Source: Myxococcus sp. RHSTA-1-4 (GTDB taxonomy: Bacteria > Myxococcota > Myxococcia > Myxococcales > Myxococcaceae). From it: a stretch of DNA of 64,000 nt. Shown piece after piece: positions 52,072 through 61,110 of this stretch. How positions within the stretch are numbered: position 1 is the stretch's first letter; every line of letters starts with the position of its first letter. Both the position numbers and the translations under genes were made by a program. Under the pieces are notes generated by a model that was given only the letters and a program-made list of their open reading frames with translations, had not been told where the DNA came from and did not search any database. The DNA is taken from positions 1-64,000 of the forward strand of contig NZ_JAIQDG010000037.1 of the NCBI RefSeq assembly GCF_020037125.1, given 5' to 3'.

Positions 52072-52439
52072 ACGACGAGCACGTCCACGAGCGGGAAGGG
52101 GTGGACATCCTCTTCTTCGACATCGGTGCCTCCACGTTCGGCACGGACGCGTCCCAGGTGCTGCGCATCGACCGCTCGCTGCCGGAGGACATCACGCTGC
52201 CCGAGCTGGGCCTGCCCCACCGCGGGCACCGCGCGCTCGTCTTCGACACCCCGGAAGGCGAGGGCCACCTCAAGGTGGACGCCGTCCACGCCGTCCGCTC
52301 CATCCCTCTTTCCGCGCTTCGCCGGATGCCCCCCACGGCCGGCGCGGCTCCCTATGCTGTCGGCGTGTGCCTCGAAGAGGACCGCGCCGTGCTGCTCATC
52401 GACCTGGTCGAAACCGCCAGAACCCAAGGAAGGCACTGA
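52068..52439 (+). CDS. frzB: FrzB: second CheW-like protein
   Basis: A 123-residue, degenerate CheW domain (DILFFDIGASTFGTDASQVLRIDR, RALVFDTPEGEGHLKVDAV). FrzB in M. xanthus also binds FrzCD but does not link it to FrzE; it acts as an adaptor for other Dif/Che systems. Its first bases overlap frzA and it ends 5 bp before frzCD. Divergence from FrzA in the usual CheW/kinase interface is expected. Confidence 0.9.
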   Translation: MNDEHVHEREGVDILFFDIGASTFGTDASQVLRIDRSLPEDITLPELGLPHRGHRALVFDTPEGEGHLKVDAVHAVRSIPLSALRRMPPTAGAAPYAVGVCLEEDRAVLLIDLVETARTQGRH

Positions 52440-52444
52440 CCGCA

Positions 52445-53722
52445 ATGTCCCTGGACACCCCCAACGACAAGCCCACGTCCAAGGCTCGCGCCGCCCGGAA
52501 GGCCCCCGCTTCCAAGGCGGGCGGTGCCTCGGCCAAGGCCGGCGCCGCCAGCACGGCGATGTCCCCGGCCCAGTACAAGGCCTTCACCGACACGCTGCTG
52601 ACGGTGCTGTCCGGCAACCTCCAGGCCCGGGTCCCCGCGGAGCTGGTGGGCGAGGGCGGCGCGGAGATGGCGCAGCTGCTCAACCAGGTGCTGGACAACC
52701 TCGCGGAGTCCGAGCACCGCAAGCAGGTGTCGGCGCAGGAGATCGACCAGGCGCTCGACGCGCTCATCGGCCTGGTGCGCGAGGGTGACCTGTCGCGGTG
52801 GAACACCTCCACCGAGGACCCCCAGCTCGGGCCCCTGCTCGAGGGCTTCGGCAAGGTCATCGAGACGCTGCGCACCTTCGTGCGGGAGATCAACGAGGCG
52901 GCCCTGCGGCTGTCCTCGTCCGCCAACCAGGTGCTCGCGGCCTCCACGCAGCACGAGACGTCCTCCACGGAGCAGGCGGCGGCCATCCACGAGACGACCG
53001 CCACCATGGAGGAGCTGAAGCACGCCTCCGCGCAGATTGCCGAGAACGCGGGCAGCGTGGCGCGCGTGGCGGAGGAGACGCTCGGCGCGGCGCGCGCGGG
53101 CCGTGGCGCCATCGGCGAGTTCATCCAGGCCATGCAGCAGATCCGCAGCGACGGCGTCGCGGTGGCGGACTCCATCGCCAAGCTGTCCAAGCGCGTGGAG
53201 CGCATCGGCACCGTGGTGGAGGTCATCGACGAGATCGCCGACCGCTCGGACCTGCTCGCGCTCAACGCGGCGCTCGAGGGCAGCCGCGCGGGTGAGGCGG
53301 GCAAGGGCTTCTCCATCGTCGCGGCGGAGATGCGGCGCCTGGCGGAGAACGTCCTGGACTCCACCAAGGAGATCAAGAACCTCATCACCGAGATCCGCGA
53401 GGCCACGGCCGCGGCGGCTGGCGCGGCGGAGGCCTCCAAGTCCGCGACCGAGTCCGGCGAGAAGCTGGGCGCGGTGGCGGCGCAGGCGGTGGAGGGCATC
53501 CTCGCCGGCGTGCAGGAGACCAGCGACGCGGCCCGCGTCATCAACCTCGCCACGCAGCAGCAGCGCACGGCGACCGAGCAGGTGGTGGCGTCCATGGCGG
53601 AGATCGAGGACGTGACGCGCCAGACGACGCAGGCGTCCAAGCAGGCCACGGGCGCGGCGGCGGAGCTCACGCAGCTCGCGGGACGTCTGGCCGAGCTCAT
53701 CAAGCGCTTCAAGGCCGACTAG
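52445..53722 (+). CDS. frzCD: FrzCD: cytoplasmic chemoreceptor-like protein
   Basis: A 425-residue methyl-accepting protein with no transmembrane segment or periplasmic sensor. The first ~45 residues are Lys/Arg/Ala-rich (KARAARKAPASKAGG), matching the basic tail that in M. xanthus binds DNA and clusters FrzCD on the nucleoid. The C-terminal signalling helices carry the usual hairpin (EVIDEIADRSDLLALNAALEGSRAGEAGKGFSIVA). FrzCD integrates signals and controls FrzE; its methylation is set by FrzF and FrzG. Confidence 0.95.
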   Translation: MSLDTPNDKPTSKARAARKAPASKAGGASAKAGAASTAMSPAQYKAFTDTLLTVLSGNLQARVPAELVGEGGAEMAQLLNQVLDNLAESEHRKQVSAQEIDQALDALIGLVREGDLSRWNTSTEDPQLGPLLEGFGKVIETLRTFVREINEAALRLSSSANQVLAASTQHETSSTEQAAAIHETTATMEELKHASAQIAENAGSVARVAEETLGAARAGRGAIGEFIQAMQQIRSDGVAVADSIAKLSKRVERIGTVVEVIDEIADRSDLLALNAALEGSRAGEAGKGFSIVAAEMRRLAENVLDSTKEIKNLITEIREATAAAAGAAEASKSATESGEKLGAVAAQAVEGILAGVQETSDAARVINLATQQQRTATEQVVASMAEIEDVTRQTTQASKQATGAAAELTQLAGRLAELIKRFKAD

Positions 53723-53755
53723 CACTTCCTGGAGTAGGAGGGGCGAACGCCGGCC

Positions 53756-56071
53756 ATGGACACCGAGGCTCTCAAGAAGTCCCTCCTGAAGAAGTTCCAG
53801 GAGGTCACCGCCGACCGCCTCCAGAAGATTCAGCTGGGGGTGTTGGACCTGGAGAAGGAGACCGCGGATCAGGCCGCGGAGGACGTCGCGCGCGAGCTGC
53901 ACACGATGAAGGGCGAGGCCCGCATGCTGGGCCTGGCCGCCATCGGGCAGCTGGCGCACGCCGCCGAGGACGTCCTGCGCGCCGAGCGCGAGGGCAGGAC
54001 GGCCACCGAGATCGCCACGGACGTCATGCTCCGGGCATGCGACGTCCTCTCGGACCTGAACGAGGACCTGGCCTCCGCCAACACCGGCAACGCGGCCAGC
54101 GAGGAGATGGTCCGCGCGCTCGCGGAGGTCTCCGGCCAGGAGCCGCCGTCGTTCGGCCCGAAGCCCGCCGCGAAGCCCGCGGCGCCGGTGGCCCCGCCGC
54201 CCGCGCCCGTTGCTCCGGTGGTGGCGGCTCCCGTGGTGCCGGTGGCCCCGCCGCCCGTGCAGCGTGCCCCGGAGCCCGCGCCCCAGGCGGCTGTGCCCGC
54301 CCAGGCGCCTGCATCCGCTCCGGCCTCCGCGCCGGCCCAGGAGGAGGCTCCGAGCGCGGCGAAGTCCGCCGTGGCGGACCGGACCATCCGCGTCAACGTG
54401 GAGGTGCTGGACTCGCTGGGCCTGCTCGCGGGTGACCTGCTGGTGGAGAGCGCCCGCGGCCGGCTGCGCAGCACGGAGACGGAGGAGCTCTTCGAGCGCT
54501 TCAGCCGCCTGGGCGACCGCTTCCTGCGGCTGGCGGAGCAGATAGACATCCCCGCGCAGGTGCGCGCGGCGCTGGACCGCGTGGAGAGCGATCTCCACAT
54601 GCTGCGTGACGACGCGTTCCGCTTCGTGCGCCGCAACGACGACGGCATCAACACGCTGCACGGCAACCTGGCGAAGATGGCGGACCACGTGGCCGAGGCC
54701 CGGCTGGTGCCTCTGTCCACCGTCTTCGACGCCTTCCCCCGCGCGGTGCGCGAGATGTCGCGCACCCAGGGCAAGGAGGTGGACCTGGTCATCGAGAACG
54801 CCGACATCGGCGTGGACCGGTCCATGCTGGGCGACGTGCGCGACGCGCTGGTGCACCTGTTGCGCAACTCGGTGGACCACGGCGTGGAGTCCCCGGACAT
54901 GCGCCAGCAGCTCGGCAAGCCGCTGACGGGCCGCATCCGCATCCGCGTGCGGGTGGACGGCGACATGCTCCACATCGAGGTGGAGGACGACGGCCGCGGC
55001 ATGGACCCCGAGCGGCTGCGCCAGGCCGCCGTCAACAAGCGCCTCATCAATCAGGTGCAGGCCGCCGCGCTGTCCGAGCGCGAGGCGATTGAGCTCATCT
55101 TCCGCCCCGGCTTCTCCACCCGCGACCAGGTCAGCGAGCTGTCCGGCCGTGGCGTGGGCATGGACGTGGTGAAGCGGAAGGTGGAGACGCTGGGCGGCTC
55201 GGTGGGCGTCAACAGCCGCATCGGCCGTGGCACCACCATCACCCTGCGGCTGCCGCAGTCGCTCGCCCTGATGAAGGTGCTGCTGGTGCGCCTGGGCGAC
55301 GACGTCTACGGCATGCCCGCCGCGGACGTGGAAGCGGTGATGCGCGTCAAGCCGGAGGACCGGCTCGAAATCTTCGGCACCCTGGCGGTGCGGCACCGTG
55401 GCAAGCCCACGGCGCTGGTGGCGCTGGGGCCGCTCCTGGGCCTCAACGGCGGCAACCGCTTCGACAAGCCGCCCGCGGTGGTGGTGCGTCACGGCGAGGA
55501 CCACGCGGCCCTCGTGGTGGACGGCTTCGTGGACGAGCGCGAGGTGGCCGTGAAGCCCTGCGGCGGCGAGTTCCTCAAGGGCGCGCCCTTCATCGCCGGC
55601 ACCGCCGCGCTGGAGGACGGCCGCATCGCCGTGCTGCTGCACGTGCCGGACATCATGGCCGAGGTGCGGCGCATGGCGCGTCCCGTCACCCAGGCCCCCG
55701 CGGCCAAGCGGCTGCGGGTGCTGCTGGTGGACGACTCGCCCATCGCCCGCGCCACGGAGGGCGCGCTCGTCAAGGCGCTCGGCCATTCGCTGGAGGAGGC
55801 CCAGGACGGCGAGGAGGCGTACGCGAAGGTGCAGAACAACCAGTACGACCTCATCCTCACCGACGTGCAGATGCCGAAGATGGACGGCTTCTCGCTGGCG
55901 CGGCGGCTCAAGTCGACGCCCGCGGTGGCCCGCATCCCGGTCATCATCCTGTCGTCGCTCGCCTCGCCCGAGGACAAGCGCCGCGGCCTGGACGCGGGGG
56001 CGGACGCCTACCTCGTGAAGGGGGAGCTGGGCGTGGAGGTTCTCGCGCAGGCCATCGACCGGCTGACCTGA
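53756..56071 (+). CDS. frzE: FrzE: CheA-CheY fusion kinase
   Basis: A 771-residue histidine kinase. Hpt domain: His49 in ELHTMKGEARML, the same residue number as in M. xanthus. An Ala/Pro-rich linker (~140-200) follows, then dimerisation and ATPase domains (N-box LLRNSVDHGVE, G1 EDDGRGMD, G2 SGRGVGMDVV), a CheW-like domain (~500-625) and a C-terminal receiver with Asp703 (LILTDVQMPKMDG). The receiver in FrzE acts as a brake on kinase activity. FrzE phosphorylates FrzZ and FrzX-type outputs. It sits between frzCD and frzG; the ribosome site AGGAGG is rather far from the ATG. Confidence 0.95.
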   Translation: MDTEALKKSLLKKFQEVTADRLQKIQLGVLDLEKETADQAAEDVARELHTMKGEARMLGLAAIGQLAHAAEDVLRAEREGRTATEIATDVMLRACDVLSDLNEDLASANTGNAASEEMVRALAEVSGQEPPSFGPKPAAKPAAPVAPPPAPVAPVVAAPVVPVAPPPVQRAPEPAPQAAVPAQAPASAPASAPAQEEAPSAAKSAVADRTIRVNVEVLDSLGLLAGDLLVESARGRLRSTETEELFERFSRLGDRFLRLAEQIDIPAQVRAALDRVESDLHMLRDDAFRFVRRNDDGINTLHGNLAKMADHVAEARLVPLSTVFDAFPRAVREMSRTQGKEVDLVIENADIGVDRSMLGDVRDALVHLLRNSVDHGVESPDMRQQLGKPLTGRIRIRVRVDGDMLHIEVEDDGRGMDPERLRQAAVNKRLINQVQAAALSEREAIELIFRPGFSTRDQVSELSGRGVGMDVVKRKVETLGGSVGVNSRIGRGTTITLRLPQSLALMKVLLVRLGDDVYGMPAADVEAVMRVKPEDRLEIFGTLAVRHRGKPTALVALGPLLGLNGGNRFDKPPAVVVRHGEDHAALVVDGFVDEREVAVKPCGGEFLKGAPFIAGTAALEDGRIAVLLHVPDIMAEVRRMARPVTQAPAAKRLRVLLVDDSPIARATEGALVKALGHSLEEAQDGEEAYAKVQNNQYDLILTDVQMPKMDGFSLARRLKSTPAVARIPVIILSSLASPEDKRRGLDAGADAYLVKGELGVEVLAQAIDRLT

Positions 56072-56081
56072 GGAGTCTCGT

Positions 56082-57107
56082 TTGGGCGGCACGGCTGCGG
56101 CGGCAATGGCGTTCAGGGTGCTCATGGTGGGCAAGGGGCTGCGTGCGCTCGCCGCGCGCGGCCTCTTCGAGGGCGAGTCGCTCGTCCCCGTGGGCCCGGC
56201 GGAGGTGGACTTCACGGGTGCGCTCACCGCCGTGCAGCGCCACTTCCCGGACGTGGTGCTGGTGGACCTGAGCGCCCGCGAGTCGCTGGACGCCATCGAG
56301 CTCGTCATGGTGGAGCGGCCGGTGCCGGTGCTCGCGCTGCACCCGGGCGTGCTCTCCGGCCAGGACGCCTTCCAGGCGCTGGCCCTGGGCGCGCTGGATG
56401 TCATGGAGCGGCCGGCCTCACCGGGCGCGGACTTCTGGGCCAGCGTGTCGCGCAGGCTGGTGATGCTGGCGCAGGTGAAGGCGGTGCGGCAGGTGAGCAC
56501 CCGGCCCGCGCAGAAGGCCCCCCGGGAGGACGCGCCGCCGCCCTTTCCCCTGGTGGCCATCGCCGCGTCGCTCGGTGGCCCCAAGGCGGTGGCCCAGGTC
56601 CTCCGGATGATACCGCGCGGCTTCCCGGCGCCCATCGCCTACTGCCAGCACATCAGCGAGGGCTTCACCGAGGGGCTGGCGCACTGGCTGGCCATGGAGA
56701 CGGCCCTGCGGGTGAAGGAGGCCGACGACGCGGTGGTGATGGAGCCCGGCACGGTGTACATCGCACCGTCTGGCAGTCACCTGTTGGTACGACCGGAGGG
56801 CAGGCTGGAGCTGGACTCCGGGCCCGCGCTCCGCGGTTTCAGACCTTCGTGTGACATGCTGCTCACTTCCGCGGGCGAGGCCTTCGGCTCGCGCTGCATC
56901 GGGGTCATCCTGACAGGCATGGGGCGCGACGGGGCGCGAGGGTTGAAGGAGATTCGCGAGCGCGGTGGCCGGACCATCGCCCAGGACGAGGGCACGTCCG
57001 TCGTCTGGGGCATGCCGCGCGAGGCCGTGCAGCTCGGCGCCGCTCAGGAGGTGTTGCCGCTGGACCGGATTGGCCCGACGTTGGTGTCGTGGGTGGACGC
57101 GTGCTGA
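56082..57107 (+). CDS. frzG: FrzG: CheB-type methylesterase
   Basis: The C-terminal half is a CheB methylesterase with the catalytic triad visible: Ser in AASLGGPKA, His in YCQHISEGF and Asp in [10 protein letters not shown]. The N-terminal ~120 residues are a receiver-like domain without a typical phosphorylation site ([11 protein letters not shown]). FrzG removes methyl groups from FrzCD. The TTG at 56082 is preceded by TGAGGAG at good spacing; ATG 56106 would give 333 residues, near the ~334 I recall for M. xanthus, so either start may be right. The 3' end overlaps frzF by 19 bases. Confidence 0.92.
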   Translation: MGGTAAAAMAFRVLMVGKGLRALAARGLFEGESLVPVGPAEVDFTGALTAVQRHFPDVVLVDLSARESLDAIELVMVERPVPVLALHPGVLSGQDAFQALALGALDVMERPASPGADFWASVSRRLVMLAQVKAVRQVSTRPAQKAPREDAPPPFPLVAIAASLGGPKAVAQVLRMIPRGFPAPIAYCQHISEGFTEGLAHWLAMETALRVKEADDAVVMEPGTVYIAPSGSHLLVRPEGRLELDSGPALRGFRPSCDMLLTSAGEAFGSRCIGVILTGMGRDGARGLKEIRERGGRTIAQDEGTSVVWGMPREAVQLGAAQEVLPLDRIGPTLVSWVDAC

Positions 57108-58861
57108 ACGTGAGCAACAAGGTGCTCCAGCAGCTTGCCGCGCTCCTCCTGGAGCGCGCGGGCCTGAAGATTACGCCGGACGGCTTCCACAGCCTCCGGC
57201 TGGCCCTGTCCACCCGCATGCCCGTGGCGGGCGTGGAGGAGCCGGAGAAGTACCTGGAGCGCCTGTCGGGCCCGGGCGGTGAGGAGGAGCTGCGCTCGTT
57301 CCTCCCTCTGGTGACGGTGGGCCACACGGAGTTCTTCCGGGACGCCAAGCAGTTCCGCGCCCTGGAGAAGAGCGTCCTGCCGGAGCTGGTGACGCGCGCC
57401 CGGCGGGAGATGCGCAGGGTGTCCGTCTGGTCGGCGGGCTGCGCCACCGGCGAGGAGCCCTACAGCGTGGCCATGGTGCTGGCGGAGCTGGGCGCGCTGT
57501 CCATGGAGGTGGACCTGTGGGCCACCGACCTGAACCTGGCCGCCGTGGAGGCCGCGCGGCAGGGGCGCTTCTCCTCGCGCCGCTGCATCAGCATCAGCCA
57601 GGAGCGGCTGCGGCGCTTCTTCCGTCCCGTCGAGGACGGCTACGAGGCGCTGGCCACGCTGCGCGACTACATCCGCTTCGACGGGCAGAACCTGGCGGCC
57701 CCCGTCTTCGAGAAGGTGGGCCTGTCCTCGCTGGACCTCATCCTCTGCCGCAACGTCATCATCTACTTCGACCTGCCCACCATCCGCGGGCTGATGGACC
57801 GGTTCCTCGCCGCGCTGCGGCCGGGCGGGCTGCTCTTCCTGGGGTACTCGGAGAGCCTCTTCAAGGTCTATGACCGCTTCGAGATGATCGAAGTGGACGG
57901 CGCCTTCGTGTACCGGCGCCCGCTGAACGACCGGGGCCTCCGCGCGCCTCCGCTCCGGATGACGCCGTACCCCGGCGAGCCGGAGCCCAGGCAGCAGACG
58001 CCCGAGACCTTCGCCTCGGACCTGCGCAAGCGCATCCAGGCGGAGGCCGCGGCCAGGGCCGCGGGTGCGGGCACTCCCGCCGTGGGGGGCCCGCGCGCGC
58101 AGGGGACACCGGCCATGCCCGCGGCGGTGGCCAGCCGCCCCGTCCAGGCGCCGGGCACCGCGCCCGCCGTGTCACCCCCGATGCAGCCGCGCCCGGCCGA
58201 CTCCGCGCGCCCGCGCATCACCCAGGAGCTTCCGGTGGTGGGCTCGCAGGACTCCGCGCGCCCGCGCATCACCCAGGAGCTTCCCGCCGTGCCGCCCGCG
58301 CGCACCGGGGAGGTGCCGGTGGCCGCGTGGCCCAAGCTGCTGCCGCCCGCGGAGCGGCTGGCGATGGCCGTGCGGAAGATGGCGCAGGGAGACTTCCCCT
58401 CCGCCATCGCCGGGGTGGAGCGGCTGCTGGCGGACGAGCCGAGCGACCTGGACGCGCTCCTGACGCTGGGCAACCTCTACTCGCTCACGGGCCGCATCCC
58501 CGAGGCACGCGACACCTTCGCGCAGGCGATTCAGCGCGAGCCGCTGTGCGTGGAAGCGCGCGTGTTCGGCGGGGTGGCGGCGCTGCAGGCGGGGAACCTC
58601 GCGGAGGCTCGCTCCGAACTGAGCAAGGCCCTGTTCCTGGAGCCCACGCTGGCCATTGGCCACTACCTGCTGGCGCAGGTGCACGAGCGCTCCCAGGAAC
58701 CCGACGCGGCGCGGCGCAGCTATCGCAACGCCATTGCCCAGCTGCGCTTCCCGCAGCGGCCGCTGGCCGGGCACTACCCGGAGATGCCGGACTCGGCGGA
58801 GGCCATCTCCCGCGCGGCGCGCTACGCTCTCGCCGCGCTGGAGGAGCAGCCCCTTCGCTGA
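57089..58861 (+). CDS. frzF: FrzF: CheR-type methyltransferase with TPR tail
   Basis: A 590-residue protein. The N-terminal ~280 residues are a CheR methyltransferase (SAM-binding [34 protein letters not shown]). A proline-rich linker (~295-415) carries a duplicated 17-codon unit. Three TPR units (~425-560, for example [27 protein letters not shown]) end the protein. FrzF methylates FrzCD glutamates; the TPR part modulates how many sites are used. GTG at 57089 overlaps frzG; GTG 57101 is an alternative. A terminator hairpin follows the stop, closing the operon. Confidence 0.93.
   Translation: MGGRVLNVSNKVLQQLAALLLERAGLKITPDGFHSLRLALSTRMPVAGVEEPEKYLERLSGPGGEEELRSFLPLVTVGHTEFFRDAKQFRALEKSVLPELVTRARREMRRVSVWSAGCATGEEPYSVAMVLAELGALSMEVDLWATDLNLAAVEAARQGRFSSRRCISISQERLRRFFRPVEDGYEALATLRDYIRFDGQNLAAPVFEKVGLSSLDLILCRNVIIYFDLPTIRGLMDRFLAALRPGGLLFLGYSESLFKVYDRFEMIEVDGAFVYRRPLNDRGLRAPPLRMTPYPGEPEPRQQTPETFASDLRKRIQAEAAARAAGAGTPAVGGPRAQGTPAMPAAVASRPVQAPGTAPAVSPPMQPRPADSARPRITQELPVVGSQDSARPRITQELPAVPPARTGEVPVAAWPKLLPPAERLAMAVRKMAQGDFPSAIAGVERLLADEPSDLDALLTLGNLYSLTGRIPEARDTFAQAIQREPLCVEARVFGGVAALQAGNLAEARSELSKALFLEPTLAIGHYLLAQVHERSQEPDAARRSYRNAIAQLRFPQRPLAGHYPEMPDSAEAISRAARYALAALEEQPLR
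58199..58284 (+). repeat. 35-bp direct repeat in frzF linker
   Basis: Two perfect copies of a 35-base sequence (58199-58233 and 58250-58284) start 51 bases apart, so one 17-codon unit ([12 protein letters not shown] plus five residues) is present twice in frame. It looks like a recent slippage or recombination duplication in the disordered linker. Confidence 0.85.
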
Positions 58862-58864
58862 CGC

Positions 58865-58890
58865 GGGGCCCTGGCGCTCCCAGGTGCCCC
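58865..58890. terminator. frz operon terminator (bidirectional)
   Basis: GGGGC (58865-58869) with GCCCC (58886-58890), and CCTGG (58870-58874) with CCAGG (58880-58884), form a 10-bp stem with one bulge and a 5-base loop between the convergent frzF and PHA-system gene ends. Confidence 0.6.
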
Positions 58891-58910
58891 AGCGCCCCGG
58901 CTCCGGAAGC

Positions 58911-59231
58911 TCAGCCCAGGTTGCTCTTCACCTGGTCCAGCGTCTTCTTCGGGTCCAGCACCGAGGCGAACTTGTCCTGCAGGTAGGACTTCGCCTTGCT
59001 GCGCAGGAGCATGCCCGGGTCGGTGCCTTCGCCCTGCACCTGGTTGTCGGTGATGACGAACGAGGCATCCATCTGGATGCCCATCACCTTGCCGGCGATC
59101 TTCGCGCCGTCGCCCTGCCAGTTCGACTTCACGCCGTACTTGTTGCTCCAGTACTGGAGGAGCTGCTCGACGCGCTGCTTCACCTCCTCCTTCGGGAGGG
59201 AGTGGGGGATATCGAACTTCATCATGCCCAT
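58911..59231 (-). CDS. Polyhydroxyalkanoic acid system family protein
   Basis: The 106-residue product resembles the PHA_gran_rgn family of small proteins linked to polyhydroxyalkanoate granules: FDIPHSLPKEEVKQRVEQLLQYW at the start, a strand-rich centre (GKVMGIQMDASFVITDN) and a C-terminal helix ending LDQVKSNLG. The ATG at 59231 follows AGGAG at about 7 bases. It lies 105 bp downstream of the photolyase gene with a hairpin between them, so it likely has its own promoter. Whether this organism makes PHA is not shown here. Confidence 0.7.
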   Translation of the reverse strand: MGMMKFDIPHSLPKEEVKQRVEQLLQYWSNKYGVKSNWQGDGAKIAGKVMGIQMDASFVITDNQVQGEGTDPGMLLRSKAKSYLQDKFASVLDPKKTLDQVKSNLG

Positions 59232-59296
59232 GGCCCGGCTCCTGATGTCGGTGACCCGTCCGTGCGTTTAGTGACGCCCGGGCGGGAAGGAAACCG

Positions 59297-59320
59297 CCGT
59301 GTCACTTCATGGGGACACGG
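59297..59320 (-). terminator. Photolyase-gene terminator
   Basis: CCGTGTC (59297-59303) pairs with GACACGG (59314-59320) across a 10-base loop, just past the photolyase stop codon on the minus strand. Confidence 0.5.
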
Positions 59321-59336
59321 ATGTCAACAGGCTAGC

Positions 59337-60803
59337 TCACCGGACAGGCGCGCCGCGGGGGCGCTTGAGCTTCACCGGCGGGTCCCCCGGGCGGCCCCAC
59401 CGGGCCATGTAGGGCGCCAGGTCGTACTTCTCCGCCGTGCGGGGCGAGCTCATGGGCCGCACCTTCCCCAGCACCTTCCGCTCCTGGAAGGGCCTGTCGT
59501 GCAGCCCCAGTACCCACATGAAGTTGGCCACGCTGGCCGGGTCCCTCCCGTCCACCGCGTACTTGTCGTTGAGCAGGGCGATGCGCTGGAGGCCCTCCAG
59601 CGGGGTGGGGCTCCACTCCAGGAGCTTCTTGCCCCACAACATGCGCAGGTAGTTGTGGATGCGGCCGCGCTCCAGCAGCTCGCGCTGGGAGGCGTTCCAC
59701 AGGCCGTCCCCGGTGCGGGCCGTCTCGAGCTGCTCCAGCGTGTAGAGGTGCTCGCGGGCGTCCTGCTGGTGCCTGGCCAGCGTCTCGCGGGCCCAGGCGG
59801 GCAGCGACTCCAGGGAGAGCTGCCGCGGCACGGGGGTGTGGAAGCAGTAGTTGAAGGCCAGCTCGCGGCGCACGAGCAGCTCCTCCAGGAAGGAGCGCAC
59901 GGCGGGGTGGTCCGTGCCGCGCTCGCGGATGACCGCGCGTGCCGCCTCGCCCGCGTAGAGGTTGCCCCAGTGGAAGAACGGGGACAGGCCGGACTGGTGC
60001 GCGCGGCCCGGGTCGCTGCGCTCGGTGTCGTAGCCCTCCAGCTTCTTCTCGAGGAAAGCGTTGAGCGCCTTGAGCCCGGCCTTGCGCCCGCCACGCTCGG
60101 AGACGGGGGCCACGGCGTGGTCGATGTCGAAGGTGCCGAGCGCCTCGCGGGCCTCGCGCGCGTCCGCGAGGGTGAAGCCCGGCTTCAGCTTCTGTCCCGC
60201 GGCGGCGGCCTTCACGGCGCGGGCGGGGAGGGTGCGGCCCAGGTACTCCGGCCACAGCTTCTGCAGCTTGGGCCGCAGCGTGTATGCGCCGGCCTGCACC
60301 GTGGCGATGCGCTGCATGGGCACCACGCAGGACGCGTCCACCGCGAACAGCGGCACGTCCAACGCCTTCGCGGCGCCGCGCAGGTGGCCGGGGATGATGA
60401 AGGTGGGGAAGAGGTCCGACACCACCGCGGCGGCGCGGCGGCCCAGCTCTCCCAGCCGGGGGTGGTGCGCGTGCTTGTTGCGGGGCAGCTCCAGCCAGTA
60501 GGGCAGGCCCTTCGCCGCGCAGCCCGCCGCCAGGTCCACCATGCCCTCCAGGGCCCAGGCATGGTGCCGGTCCGAGGCGTGGGGGTAGTCCGGGCGCAGC
60601 GCCTGGTAGACGACCACGGGCAGGCCCAGGTGGTTGCCCAGGGCGATGGCCACGTCCAGCGCGTGGTTCTCCTCCGCACGGTGATTCACCATGCACCAAT
60701 AGAGGACGAACTCACGGCGTCCGGTGGGAAGGGGGCAGTCCTTCACCACCTGGACACGAGCGGAGTCCACGCCGAGCTCGGACCATGAAAACCCGATGGG
60801 CAT
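59337..60803 (-). CDS. Class II deoxyribodipyrimidine (CPD) photolyase
   Basis: From ATG 60803 the product is 488 residues, with a class II photolyase/cryptochrome pattern: WNASQRELLERGRIHNYLRM and WSPTPLEGLQ in the FAD-binding part, and NDKYAVDGRDP...GKVRPMSS near the C-terminus. These enzymes repair UV-induced cyclobutane pyrimidine dimers with light and FADH-. A TTG three codons upstream (60812) is a less likely start. A palindrome at 60847-60858 overlaps the probable promoter, hinting at light- or stress-responsive control. Confidence 0.9.
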   Translation of the reverse strand: MPIGFSWSELGVDSARVQVVKDCPLPTGRREFVLYWCMVNHRAEENHALDVAIALGNHLGLPVVVYQALRPDYPHASDRHHAWALEGMVDLAAGCAAKGLPYWLELPRNKHAHHPRLGELGRRAAAVVSDLFPTFIIPGHLRGAAKALDVPLFAVDASCVVPMQRIATVQAGAYTLRPKLQKLWPEYLGRTLPARAVKAAAAGQKLKPGFTLADAREAREALGTFDIDHAVAPVSERGGRKAGLKALNAFLEKKLEGYDTERSDPGRAHQSGLSPFFHWGNLYAGEAARAVIRERGTDHPAVRSFLEELLVRRELAFNYCFHTPVPRQLSLESLPAWARETLARHQQDAREHLYTLEQLETARTGDGLWNASQRELLERGRIHNYLRMLWGKKLLEWSPTPLEGLQRIALLNDKYAVDGRDPASVANFMWVLGLHDRPFQERKVLGKVRPMSSPRTAEKYDLAPYMARWGRPGDPPVKLKRPRGAPVR

Positions 60804-61110
60804 TTGTAACAACGATGCCCGAGCCGCGTTCGCGTCGCGCGGGAATAATACATGTATTCATGCTGCATTGTTTCAGGGCGCTCACGGGTGTGAGCCCATG
60901 CGTCTGAGCGGACGCGGGGTGGGGGAGGCGTCCGGCTGGACGTGAGCTTCTGCTCGATGTTCGCCTCGTGGACCGGGGCGCATCGCTCGGACGTGGGTCA
61001 GTTCAAGGGTCCGGATTCTCGGATTACAAGTGGACGGAGGTGCCAGAAAACCGGCACGGAGCCGCCGGTTGTGGTCTTCTCCGCGGCCGGCTGACCCAAG
61101 GAGTCGTTGC
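60804..61110. other. Intergenic region between photolyase and Pro/Gln-rich gene
   Basis: This 307-bp gap holds the divergent promoters. Beside the AATACATGTATT palindrome it has two tandem perfect hairpins: GCTCAC (60880-60885) with GTGAGC (60890-60895), and GCGTC (60900-60904) with GACGC (60911-60915). No ORF is credible. Confidence 0.55.
60847..60858. promoter_or_regulatory. Perfect palindrome AATACATGTATT at the photolyase promoter
   Basis: A 12-bp perfect palindrome sits about 45 bp upstream of the photolyase ATG. Read on the minus strand it abuts TATTAT, a good -10 candidate, so a protein bound here would control the photolyase. MerR-family light sensors (CarA/CarH/LitR) regulate light responses in myxobacteria, but the match to their operators was not checked. 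Confidence 0.5.

Noticed and set aside
52352-56635. 1,427-codon minus-strand ORF across frzCD-frzE
   Set aside because: Antisense shadow of the frz genes; repetitive low-complexity translation.
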